Assembly: GCF_000426485.1 (NCBI RefSeq)
Contig: NZ_AUFL01000012.1
Coordinates: forward strand, 117,201 to 181,200
Direction of reading: 5' to 3'
Source: Indolivaga capnocytophagoides DSM 22835
Lineage (GTDB): Bacteria > Bacteroidota > Bacteroidia > Bacteroidales > Dysgonomonadaceae
Length of the DNA stretch: 64,000 nucleotides
The notes under the pieces are model-generated. The model did no database searches. It saw only the letters and a list, made by a program, of their open reading frames with translations, and had not been told where the DNA came from. Shown piece after piece: positions 55,827-63,173 of this stretch. Both the position numbers and the translations under genes were made by a program. Every line of letters starts with the position of its first letter. Position 1 is the stretch's first letter.

Positions 55827-56591
55827 ATGAAATCAAAAATTACAATACTATTACTCTTTATCTGCACGTTGGGCGGATATGCTCAATTCCAACCTGCATC
55901 ATATATGATCAACGGGTATACCCTGCCCTATCAGGTGATGTTTCCGAAAGATTATGATGCATCGAAACAATATCCGTTACTTGTATTTCTGCATGGAGCA
56001 GGCGAAAGAGGAAATGATAATGAGAAACAACTTACACACGGAAAAGATTTCCTTATCAATAACTTTCAATCGGCATATCCAGCTATAGTTATAGTACCTC
56101 AGTGTCCTGAATCCAGTTATTGGGCCAATGTTGAAAAGAGTGTCATTGCAGGGCAAACATCTTTTAGATTTGGTTTATCAAATCAGCCGACACCCGCAAT
56201 GGAAACACTCGTAGGCGTGATAAACAGTTGGTTGTCGTCGGGAAAAGTGAATACTAAACAAGTTTATGTCGGAGGTCTTTCGATGGGAGGTATGGGTACA
56301 TACGAACTCTTGTGGCGTATGCCGGAAACATTTGCTGCGGCATTTGCAATATGCGGTGGAGGTGATGTCAGTAAGATCTTGCATAGTACTAAAAATACAG
56401 CCTTATGGATTTTTCATGGTTCTGATGATAGTATAGTCCCTGTTCAATTTTCTCAGGATATGTACAATCAGTTGAAATCTGCAGGAAATGAGGTTAAGTA
56501 TACCGAATATCCGGGGGTAAATCATGGAAGTTGGGAAAATGTATTCAAGAGTACCGACCTTATTCCTTGGTTGTATAGTCATAAGAAATAA
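55827..56591 (+). CDS. Secreted alpha/beta-hydrolase esterase
   Basis: 254 residues from the ATG at 55827 (MKSKITILLLFICTLGGYAQ), which gives a clean signal peptide. A longer frame from 55761 would overlap the preceding gene and lacks one. The fold resembles PHB depolymerase/dienelactone-hydrolase-type esterases: oxyanion LVFLHGAGERGND, nucleophile GLSMGGMGT, Asp in FHGSDDSIVP and His in GVNHGSW. It may de-esterify a glycan handled by the GH43-like enzyme 41 bp upstream, with which it shares an operon. Confidence 0.88.
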   Translation: MKSKITILLLFICTLGGYAQFQPASYMINGYTLPYQVMFPKDYDASKQYPLLVFLHGAGERGNDNEKQLTHGKDFLINNFQSAYPAIVIVPQCPESSYWANVEKSVIAGQTSFRFGLSNQPTPAMETLVGVINSWLSSGKVNTKQVYVGGLSMGGMGTYELLWRMPETFAAAFAICGGGDVSKILHSTKNTALWIFHGSDDSIVPVQFSQDMYNQLKSAGNEVKYTEYPGVNHGSWENVFKSTDLIPWLYSHKK

Positions 56592-56646
56592 AGGTTCTAC
56601 TAGAAAATCAATATGTTCAGATCCTTTAAAAATGTTATTATATGTA

Positions 56647-56681
56647 AAAAATGCTGATATGATATGATCAGCATTTTTTAT
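56647..56681 (+). terminator. Terminator after the esterase gene
   Basis: AAAAATGCTGAT (56647-56658) pairs with ATCAGCATTTTT (56667-56678), loop 8, then TT. It closes the glycan locus. Confidence 0.88.
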
Positions 56682-56890
56682 TCCGGCATTAAATATCGCA
56701 TGACTCCAGAATTAATAGACATCTGTCAATCAATCAAAAAGACGTTAGATTGACATATCCACATCTGATTATTACAATACCGTTACAAACCAACGCACAA
56801 ATAATCACAAAATATAGAATAGATATTTTTCTAGAATAATAAGTACTTTCGTAAGATACAAATCTACCATAGATACTTAAAACCTGAAAA

Positions 56891-57469
56891 ATGACAACTA
56901 AATTATCCGTTCTACTTATTCTATTATCTTTTAATACTGAACTACCAAAATTAATCGCACAGAATACCCAAAACTCAACGTTAGTAAACTCTCTAAGCTC
57001 AATTATATATACGGATAACACAGGAAAAGACACTGTTGGTGTTCAGGTAGGCGGTATTTGGTGGGCTCCGGTTAATGTCAAAATCTCAGGTAATAATGAT
57101 GCGGACAGTTCATTTTTCAGTTATCCAGAAGCCGATCCTTGTCCCTACGGATGGAGACTTCCAACCCTCGAAGAAATTAAGAAATTAGAAAGAGTTGTAA
57201 AATCAGGGAAAGGAGAGTTTGACTACGACTCTAAGAACTTCAAGATAAAAAGCGATGACGGAAAAAGCCAACTTCTGATTCCCGCTAATGGAGTCATGAG
57301 TACGTCCGGTTCCATAAGAAATAAAGGATTATCGGGAAGTATCTGGTCTTCGAGTCCTGCGGGCAATGACTTAAACTATCAGATTTATTTTCAAGGAAAT
57401 AGTTTATCAGTGGGAAGTTCTCCTAAATATATGAAATTGAATATACGTTGTGTCTGCGAAATGCAGTAA
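56891..57469 (+). CDS. FISUMP-type secreted protein
   Basis: 192 residues with a short signal-like N-terminus (LSVLLILLSF...LIAQN). The middle matches the Fibrobacter-succinogenes-major-paralog domain: GVQVGGIWWAPVNV, then the hallmark YPEADPCPYGWRLPTLEEIKKL, and SGSIWSSSPAGN toward the end. Such domains occur in many Bacteroidota surface proteins, function unknown. It stands alone at the border of the accessory region. Confidence 0.83.
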   Translation: MTTKLSVLLILLSFNTELPKLIAQNTQNSTLVNSLSSIIYTDNTGKDTVGVQVGGIWWAPVNVKISGNNDADSSFFSYPEADPCPYGWRLPTLEEIKKLERVVKSGKGEFDYDSKNFKIKSDDGKSQLLIPANGVMSTSGSIRNKGLSGSIWSSSPAGNDLNYQIYFQGNSLSVGSSPKYMKLNIRCVCEMQ

Positions 57470-57556
57470 AATTTGTATAAAAGCTACTGATACATCGTAT
57501 AACGGGATTATCCCAAATTTTCATTTACACAATCAAATAGACCGCATTTTTTCGGG

Positions 57557-58261
57557 CTATTCATTATTATTTCTCTCAGCTTCTAATTTTTGAATTTTCT
57601 CTCCTTGCTCTTTTACCGTTTTATTCAACTCAATTGTATACAAAGTCAACTCTTCAATCTTCTGCAATAATTTAGCTTGCATTTCACCAAGACTCACACC
57701 GTTTTCTTTTACTTCTACTTCAGATGGAATATCGGGGAGATGCTTGTGTTCATTGATATGGTTCTCTACTTCCTGAAGTGTAGGTAGTTTGTAATCTTTT
57801 TCGAAAACGAAGTCAGACCAACCGGTCTCTACTTTTACTTCGGTTGCACGGATTGTGCCGAGCACCTCTAATAATGCTTTCGAGAATCTAAAATACTCAG
57901 TTCCATCATATACCGACATACCGATATGTCCGCCTATTGTAGATCCACCTCTGTAGAAATCAATGCTATTATTCAATTCTCCATAAAATTTATGCTCTAT
58001 ACTAAACATTTTTATGCTACCTTCAGTATAATTATTCTCCGATTTTTTTTGACTATAATAGGACTTTACACCAATATATGTCCCCTCTCCATCTGCATTT
58101 CCCTCCTCGATCCTTGCTAGAATGGATTTTAATTTATTAGTTTTAAGATTACCGTTATCAATTATACCATTTACTAAAAGATTGCCATTTACAACCTGAT
58201 CTTGCGAATAAGAGAAGATAGAAAAGCCTAAACAAAGGATCGAAAAGAAAGCCTTTTTCAT
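57557..58261 (-). CDS. Secreted tail-fibre-like protein with C-terminal coiled coil
   Basis: 234 residues. After a signal peptide (FFSILCLGFSIFSYSQ), a beta-type repetitive part is followed by the block EVENHINEHKHLPDIPSEVEVKENGVSLGEMQAKLLQKIEELTLY, then a coiled coil with heptads to the end. This C-terminal block is widespread in Bacteroidota proteins and resembles the endosialidase-chaperone end of phage fibres. Function unknown. Confidence 0.83.
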   Translation of the reverse strand: MKKAFFSILCLGFSIFSYSQDQVVNGNLLVNGIIDNGNLKTNKLKSILARIEEGNADGEGTYIGVKSYYSQKKSENNYTEGSIKMFSIEHKFYGELNNSIDFYRGGSTIGGHIGMSVYDGTEYFRFSKALLEVLGTIRATEVKVETGWSDFVFEKDYKLPTLQEVENHINEHKHLPDIPSEVEVKENGVSLGEMQAKLLQKIEELTLYTIELNKTVKEQGEKIQKLEAERNNNE

Positions 58262-58436
58262 ACTATAAATTTTGTGTTATTAATAAAGTACAAATGTAAG
58301 AAGAGAACTTGAGATATAGTTTGTGTTTGCTTTTACTCTTTCAGCAGCACCGACATATCAGATATTACTTTCTTGCCAAGTAAGACATATTCTAAAATCT
58401 AAGTACTTTTCTAAGTATTTCAATTTCACAAAATAA

Positions 58437-58469
58437 AAAAGCGTGTAAATCAAATGATTACACGCTTTT
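58437..58469 (-). terminator. Terminator after the tRNA-Arg-like gene
   Basis: On the minus strand AAAGCGTGTAA pairs with TTACACGCTTT across a 9-nt loop, followed by TTTATTTTGT. It lies 15 nt past the tRNA 3' end, so the unit appears to be transcribed and terminated on its own. Confidence 0.8.
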
Positions 58470-58483
58470 AAAATCTACCTTTG

Positions 58484-58588
58484 TGACCTCGACAGGATTC
58501 AAACCTGTAACCTTCTGATCCGTAGTCAGATGCTCTATCAAGCTGTCCAAAGCTACGCTTTCGCCAGTTCGAGTTGAGCTACAAAGCC
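58484..58588 (-). tRNA. tRNA-Arg(ACG)-like gene with a 31-nt hairpin insertion in the D-loop
   Basis: Minus-strand sequence, 105 nt. Acceptor GGCTTTG pairs fully with CGAGGTC (four Watson-Crick, three G-T), discriminator A, CCA not encoded. The anticodon arm TCTGA-CTACGGA-TCAGA is perfect with anticodon ACG. The T arm is ACAGG-TTTGAAT-CCTGT, where conserved C56 is T. The D stem is GCTC/GAGC, but its loop is 40 nt instead of about 9. The extra part folds into a helix (CGAACTG with CAGCTTG, one mismatch; inside, AAAGC with GCTTT). The loop lacks the usual GG. It may be a working unusual tRNA, a pseudo-tRNA or a repurposed RNA. Confidence 0.8.
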
Positions 58589-58884
58589 TTACAACTTATA
58601 TTCAGTCTTATTTTATCTTAATATATATTGTGGTTTAAACTATGGTTTAAACAAATGTTCAAATTCAAGGTTTGATTAATACTAATTTAATTTATTTTTT
58701 CATCTATAAATATACTAATAATCTGTTATTTATACAATAAACAAATTATCTAATATTCTCTAATCATTCATTCTATTTCTACTTTTATATAAGTAGGATA
58801 AAATTTAAAGAGGGCATATAAATCTCTTATTTCAAGAAAAATATACCCTCCCATATTTCATCACTCTTTAATCAATCTACTCTT
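58589..58884. other. AT-rich gap at the island edge
   Basis: 296 bp. It holds two tandem copies of TGGTTTAAAC (58631-58640 and 58643-58652) just upstream of the tRNA-like gene; otherwise long A/T runs. No promoter of the TTTG/TAnnTTTG type was found for the tRNA. No gene is visible. Confidence 0.5.
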
Positions 58885-59274
58885 CTATCCTCTTCTTCGT
58901 TTCATCTGTTTGCGAATCTCAGTTGTTGCTTTATGCATCGAAACTGTAAGAGTGGATAACTTCCCAATATCACTTTCATCTGAAATAACAGCTTCCGAAA
59001 ATACAAGAACATGAAAATCTAAGATTCCAATTTTAATATTAGCATAATTCATATCACAGTTTAATTTATTGATCACCCACAGTGCTTTGGTTCTGTTTCT
59101 CTTATTCAGCTTCAACACATCACAAGCAAAAATCTGTATGATTTGTCCTCCTTCAAATGGATAAACCAGATAGAAAGATAGTTCTTCAAATTCGAAATAA
59201 GTTCCTTTATTATTAGAAGTAACAGGAATATTCCGATCTGTTAGATAATTAATACTGGATTCTAAAATATCCAT
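58885..59274 (-). CDS. Small cytoplasmic protein of unknown function
   Basis: 129 residues, no signal peptide. The alternating alpha/beta pattern (YFEFEELSFYLVYPFEGGQIIQIFA, then NYANIKIGILDFHVLVFSE) suggests a YbjN or secretion-chaperone-like fold, though I cannot confirm it. The C-terminus is basic (KQMKRRRG). It overlaps the small membrane protein upstream by 13 bp, so it is the last gene of a four-gene set; an immunity or accessory role is possible. Confidence 0.65.
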   Translation of the reverse strand: MDILESSINYLTDRNIPVTSNNKGTYFEFEELSFYLVYPFEGGQIIQIFACDVLKLNKRNRTKALWVINKLNCDMNYANIKIGILDFHVLVFSEAVISDESDIGKLSTLTVSMHKATTEIRKQMKRRRG

Positions 59275-59414
59275 ACTAAAATCAAAACTATAGCAATAGT
59301 TATCATAACAGAGCCTAAGATTGTTGCGGTATGAAAATTTTTCGCCATTCCTTCTTTAATACTCCCATACCCTCCAACCAAAAGGAACAAGAGTAAACCG
59401 ATCATCCATATCAT
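59262..59414 (-). CDS. Small two-helix membrane protein
   Basis: 50 residues from the ATG at 59412-59414 to a TAG at 59262-59264. It has two hydrophobic helices (IWMIGLLLFLLVGGYGSI and GSVMITIAIVLILVWIF) joined by a short basic loop. It overlaps the preceding stop by 4 bp and the next start by 13 bp, which fits translational coupling and argues that the frame is real. No family is recognised. Confidence 0.65.
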   Translation of the reverse strand: MIWMIGLLLFLLVGGYGSIKEGMAKNFHTATILGSVMITIAIVLILVWIF

Positions 59415-59782
59415 AATGCTAATTGAGTTTGACCATCAAAGATTATTCTATAATAGAAAGTATCCCCATGTTTTATGATCCGATCTTTACTGATATACAT
59501 CTGAACATTAATTGTAGGAAGATAATAATAGTAATAAAGAAAGGTCAAATCACCATCTTGATGTTTAATCTGGCCTCTATTCTCACATTTCCAATTTTTA
59601 GTATACCCACTTCTTTTCACAGACAGATTTCCCAACATAAAGTTTAAATATGCTTCACTTTTAAGAATATTGCCTTCATCATCAAAAATATATTTAACAG
59701 CATAACTAACTTTAGGATTATTCTGAGCCTTAATATAACCTGATAATCCAATTACAAGTAACAATATAAGTATCCTGAGCAT
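59411..59782 (-). CDS. Small secreted protein of unknown function
   Basis: 123 residues. A signal peptide (LRILILLLVIGLSGYIKAQ) is followed by a beta-rich domain with aromatic strands (YYYYYLPTINVQMYI). It starts 4 bp after the upstream lipoprotein's stop and runs into the small membrane protein with a 4-bp overlap. Function unknown. Confidence 0.7.
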   Translation of the reverse strand: MLRILILLLVIGLSGYIKAQNNPKVSYAVKYIFDDEGNILKSEAYLNFMLGNLSVKRSGYTKNWKCENRGQIKHQDGDLTFLYYYYYLPTINVQMYISKDRIIKHGDTFYYRIIFDGQTQLAL

Positions 59783-59786
59783 TTGT

Positions 59787-60239
59787 CTATATATCTAATG
59801 ATTGACTTTTTATCAACACTAACCTAAAGGATTCAATATTATATAGGAAATCCCCACTTATTCTAGATAGAGCAGGATGTATCTCTTTCAAGATGTCTCC
59901 TTTCGTGATTTTATGATCAGTATTTGCTGAAATGTAGTTTATTTCGATAGAAATATCATAATAAAGAGAACTTCCTCTAGAACTAGGATCATCTTTCTTT
60001 ACTGAAAACTCAGCAATAACTTTATCTAAAGTATAATTAGTCCCATTATGAAGAATCCAAACATCACCATATTCGCCTCTTTCTATATAAACATACTTTG
60101 CAATATTATTCGCAAATTCTGTCTTTTTATCCTCTTGTATAATTGATGAATCAATACGATCTGTATTATTTTTCTTTTGATCGCAAGATGACAATAATAT
60201 GCTAATTACTACAATTCCAAATAAATAAGTATTCTTCAT
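59787..60239 (-). CDS. Lipoprotein of unknown function
   Basis: 150 residues. The lipoprotein signal ISILLSSC ends at C19, followed by a polar linker and a globular domain with YIERGEYGDVWILHNGTNYTLDKVIAEF. That strand pattern recalls immunity-type or adaptor beta-sandwich folds, without a clear match. It is the first gene of the four-gene minus-strand set downstream of the structured RNA. Confidence 0.72.
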   Translation of the reverse strand: MKNTYLFGIVVISILLSSCDQKKNNTDRIDSSIIQEDKKTEFANNIAKYVYIERGEYGDVWILHNGTNYTLDKVIAEFSVKKDDPSSRGSSLYYDISIEINYISANTDHKITKGDILKEIHPALSRISGDFLYNIESFRLVLIKSQSLDI

Positions 60240-60401
60240 AATTCACATTCTTAAGGGTGTGTCGTTTAAACTTGATAATAAAATTTGATTCTGCAAATAT
60301 GCAAAAGAGGAATGAGCACCGAGAAATAGTGCTAAGATGAATTTTCTCATTAAATATTAATGTTTTGTGTTCTCTTCTGTTCCCAATGAAGAGGTTAATA
60401 A

Positions 60402-60655
60402 TAAAAAAACGTGGGAACTTATTAACCCATCCATTTAGAGGTATCGCCAAACACCCACACCACAGACGAGTAACAAGTCCCACGCCATTTATTATAAATA
60501 CTATCGCTAGTATATATGCAAATTGACGTGGAAAGCTTATTACCGCTATCCTCGTGGTGTTGAAAAATTGGCGATTTTCTAAATGAGGATAATTCGTTTT
60601 CTTGCTTTCCAAGTAAAATGTACTTCCAACTATCAACGCTTTGACGGATTGGAAT
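60402..60655 (-). ncRNA. Structured non-coding RNA with own promoter and terminator
   Basis: About 254 nt on the minus strand. A promoter matching the Bacteroidota consensus precedes it. In order: helix 1 TTCCAA/TTGGAA (60649-60654 with 60624-60629) enclosing GTCAA/TTGAT; helix 2 TGGAAAGC/GCTTTCCA (60604-60611 with 60529-60536) enclosing ATCCTC/GAGGAT (60548-60553 with 60585-60590); helix 3 ATACTA-GCGA-TAGTAT (60498-60513), a GNRA tetraloop; helix 4, a 14-bp stem with one bulge (60410-60425 with 60471-60484), then seven T. The 144-codon open frame across it has no good start and reads like a by-product. Bacteroidales-1 RNA is one possible family; I cannot verify it. Confidence 0.78.
60403..60484 (-). 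terminator. Terminator helix of the structured RNA
   Basis: On the minus strand CGTGGGACTTGTTA (60471-60484) pairs with TTAATAAGTTCCCACG (60410-60425), one bulged base, then TTTTTTT. The 45-nt loop holds GTGGTGTGGGTG and other G-rich parts, so it may be more than a terminator. Confidence 0.8.
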
Positions 60656-60660
60656 TACCA

Positions 60661-60691
60661 CAAATTTAATTGAAAAGCATATAGCTACAAA
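60661..60691 (-). promoter_or_regulatory. Promoter of the structured RNA
   Basis: TTTG (60688-60691) and TAAATTTG (60661-60668) on the minus strand are separated by 19 nt. This matches the Bacteroidota -33/-7 consensus and spacing exactly. It is the best promoter match in the window; the start would be near 60655. Confidence 0.8.
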
Positions 60692-60757
60692 ATATTATGG
60701 TTGTAAGAAATGGTGGACACTGATATTTTTTCTTTTAAAAGTAAAACTAATGCTGTC

Positions 60758-61294
60758 CTAATAATTCCGATTGAATACAGTGTTTCTTCCATCATCAAAA
60801 TAATAATCGGTCATGAATAAGTCTTTAGCAAACTTCTCATAATCAAAATAAGTCTGCATAAAATCAGATAGATCATAACAATTCTCGACAAACTGTTCGG
60901 CATAAGCAACTTCACTATCGTATTTCCCTGCATAACAGTCATTGAATTTGCTTAAAAGATAACCTAAGTCTTCGTCCTCTAATGAATAACCTGTAAAGTC
61001 TAAGAATGCCATAAAAGCATCAAAGTTATTCATCTGATCTGCTTGTTCAATCAACTCAAAAATAGTTTCACTTATCCATGATTCGCTAATCAAGCCTTTG
61101 GGTATCCCTTCCCAATCTTGAAACATGAATTCGGGGTCTTCTTCGTCTTTATTCAACTCTCTGCAAGCTTCGTAAAACTCTTCTTTATCGGAATAGTCAC
61201 TGAGTGTAAGCCACTTTCCGAATAAGCTTCCTTCGTTGTACTTTCTGTAAGTACCGACATAAATCTTTGCTTCTAATAAGTCATCTGCATCCAT
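60758..61294 (-). CDS. ardA: ArdA antirestriction protein
   Basis: 178 residues, strongly acidic as expected of a DNA-mimic. The N-terminal AKIYVGTYRKYNEGSLFGKWLTLSDYSD is the ArdA start, and the central DWEGIPKGLISESW (about 60-73) is the family motif. ArdA blocks type I restriction enzymes when a mobile element enters a new cell. It lies just upstream of the structured RNA on the same strand. It marks this end of the window as mobile DNA. Confidence 0.93.
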   Translation of the reverse strand: MDADDLLEAKIYVGTYRKYNEGSLFGKWLTLSDYSDKEEFYEACRELNKDEEDPEFMFQDWEGIPKGLISESWISETIFELIEQADQMNNFDAFMAFLDFTGYSLEDEDLGYLLSKFNDCYAGKYDSEVAYAEQFVENCYDLSDFMQTYFDYEKFAKDLFMTDYYFDDGRNTVFNRNY

Positions 61295-61320
61295 ACTTCC
61301 TATAATTATAGACAGTTAAT

Positions 61321-61362
61321 AAAAAAAGAAAACCTATCAGCAGTTAAACTGACAGGCTTTCT
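61321..61362 (-). terminator. Terminator upstream of ardA
   Basis: On the minus strand AGAAAGCCTGTCAG pairs with CTGATAGGTTTTCT (two G-T pairs) around an 8-nt loop, followed by TTTTTTT. It would end transcripts coming from the transglutaminase-like gene and the remnant frame. Confidence 0.8.
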
Positions 61363-61457
61363 AATTCCCTTTTGTTGTTGGATGAAATTATCTTCTAATA
61401 CGAATCTGAGTCAGCAGATTATTTGCTTTAATCTTGATTGGGATTCTCTTATAAAAG

Positions 61458-61565
61458 CTACTTCTTATAGTTTTTCATAAAAGTAATCGTATCAATTTTT
61501 GCAAGGCTTTTCGGCTGTACTTCTTCGCTTAAAAAATCATTCCCCCAAAGCTTAAAACGGGGGGC
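61458..61565 (-). pseudogene. C-terminal remnant of an unidentified gene
   Basis: A 35-residue open frame without start codon begins directly after a TAA and ends FMKNYKK. Its composition (PRFKLWGNDFLSEEVQPKS) looks protein-like, more than the surrounding sequence. It is probably a decayed 3' end left by rearrangement in the island. The parent gene is not recognised. Confidence 0.4.
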
Positions 61566-61609
61566 TTAACGACTATTACCCTGCCTTCTCGTTAATGAAG
61601 TATATAGAT

Positions 61610-62674
61610 TTATTGTTTATTGTTTTGCTTCTTCAATTCATCATCCATAGAATCAAGCCACTTTTGATAGTTTTCAGCACTTAATTCTCTGTAGCCTAAA
61701 TTTTCAATAAGAGCTTTTGTAGCTTTATATTCTTTGTAATTATTACTATTAAAGGTTGATGCAACTTCTCCGTACTTAGAAATATACTGTTGTCCGAAAT
61801 ACAAATGGGTATTAAACTTAATAAATAGTGCAGGCATGTTTTGAGGAAAATACTCAATTGTTTTATTCACACATTTAAGAGTAAAGTAATCATACCCATA
61901 TTTCTTTTTATATGCCTGAGCTAAAGTCGTCAGTATATGAGCCACTGTCTTCTTATCATCTAAAGCATCCAGATATACTTTGTTTTTTATTGATTCAGCA
62001 GAGATATCCATTGATGAGATCATCCAAGCATCAGTAGAGAAGTGACCGTTGGTCAGTTCAATATTCACCCATTTTCCATCTTCTGACAGGTGTTTCACAT
62101 ACATATGATTTGGTGCTAAAGCAATATAAGCATCTGCCCCTAATTCGTCTGCTAGGATTTTATAATATAGAGGTAAGGATGTACATTGTCCTGTATGTGT
62201 TCGCATTACTTTAGTGACAAATAGTTTTGTAAAGTCATTTTCTCCTGCAAAGTCTTCAAAATCATACTTGAATGGAATGTTGCCATTAAGTGTATTAGGC
62301 TTGGTAAAGTATTCAAATAAAGCGAAATTTCCAGCAGTCTTGTATTGCTGTAATCCGTTCGCTAAAATAAATTGACTAAGCATAGTTGTAACACTATCTA
62401 TTTGATAGCAAAATGTATCATAATTTAATTGACCTTCCATATATGCCCACTCGACAAGAAACTCAGCCCGCTTAACACTTAAGCTGTCTTTTCCATCAAG
62501 CATTCTATCTATTTCATCATAGGCTTGTGTGAAATAGGTATCTTTTATCATATACGGTATAGTATCAAACTCGATGGGGTTGTTTGGTTCATATTTAATC
62601 GTATCTGTTTGTGAGTAAGAATTTATTGATACTCCCCAAAATGTCATTAATAGGATAATGATGGTTTGATTCAT
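61610..62674 (-). CDS. Secreted transglutaminase-like fold protein
   Basis: 354 residues with a signal peptide (IIILLMTFWGVSINSYSQ). A papain/transglutaminase-like core is suggested by Cys in HTGQCTSLPLYYKILADELG (about residue 168), His in ALAPNHMYVKH (about 190), and an acidic residue in WVNIELTNG. The C-terminal part is helical and TPR-like. It lies 40 bp downstream of the candidate immunity gene. It may modify or protect the envelope; function unknown. Confidence 0.7.
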   Translation of the reverse strand: MNQTIIILLMTFWGVSINSYSQTDTIKYEPNNPIEFDTIPYMIKDTYFTQAYDEIDRMLDGKDSLSVKRAEFLVEWAYMEGQLNYDTFCYQIDSVTTMLSQFILANGLQQYKTAGNFALFEYFTKPNTLNGNIPFKYDFEDFAGENDFTKLFVTKVMRTHTGQCTSLPLYYKILADELGADAYIALAPNHMYVKHLSEDGKWVNIELTNGHFSTDAWMISSMDISAESIKNKVYLDALDDKKTVAHILTTLAQAYKKKYGYDYFTLKCVNKTIEYFPQNMPALFIKFNTHLYFGQQYISKYGEVASTFNSNNYKEYKATKALIENLGYRELSAENYQKWLDSMDDELKKQNNKQ

Positions 62675-62714
62675 TCGAAATACTATTGTTTTTTCTTAAA
62701 CTAAAATCTTTAAT

Positions 62715-63173
62715 TTATTTATTCTCATTTAATCTGGATAGTATTTCTTGCTGAAATTTTTTCTTTATCAGCTTATTCTCTTTTTTTTCTATTCTTCTAG
62801 AATTTATATTTGACCATCCACTTATAATATTATACCTTTTAAATCTAAGTAGTTCTATAATATCTCCATGAACCCTACATAATAAATTTAGAGAATCATC
62901 TCTTAAATTAAAATAGACATAATAAGCATCAATTTGGGAATTATAAGTTGATACCAACTCAATAGAATCCTCACCATCATGTTGATACGCTTTATATTGA
63001 GGATTACTATTCTTAAATAGATTTATTTTATTAATCAAGTCTTCTGTAGATGAAATATTTTCAATATGATATGATTCTGAATAAACATCCTTTCCTGGTT
63101 TAAACAGATAAGCACTTCCTACCCAAATAAGAATAAACAAGATAAAAATGAATAAAATATATCGTGGCTTCAT
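62715..63173 (-). CDS. Membrane-anchored protein, candidate immunity to the Rhs toxin
   Basis: 152 residues: one N-terminal helix (YILFIFILFILIWVGSAYLF), then an extracytoplasmic alpha/beta domain with YNSQIDAYYVYFNLRDDSLNLLCRVHG, and a Lys-rich C-terminus. No family is recognised. It overlaps the end of the Rhs toxin frame by 4 bp, the position usual for immunity genes. A membrane-facing antitoxin would fit a phospholipase-type toxin. This is inference from position. Confidence 0.65.
   Translation of the reverse strand: MKPRYILFIFILFILIWVGSAYLFKPGKDVYSESYHIENISSTEDLINKINLFKNSNPQYKAYQHDGEDSIELVSTYNSQIDAYYVYFNLRDDSLNLLCRVHGDIIELLRFKRYNIISGWSNINSRRIEKKENKLIKKKFQQEILSRLNENK

Noticed and set aside
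58631..58652. TGGTTTAAAC tandem repeat as a CRISPR or att site
   Set aside because: Only two 10-bp copies 2 bp apart with no spacer pattern, and no second copy seen in the window to act as an att partner.
60202..60636. 144-codon minus-strand frame across the structured RNA
   Set aside because: It crosses the promoter-defined RNA and its terminator, overlaps the lipoprotein start, and two frames here look equally protein-like; pairing explains the sequence better than coding.
61540..61566. CCCCC/GGGGGG pair as a terminator
   Set aside because: No T tract on either strand and the arms lie inside a protein-like remnant; probably coincidental.
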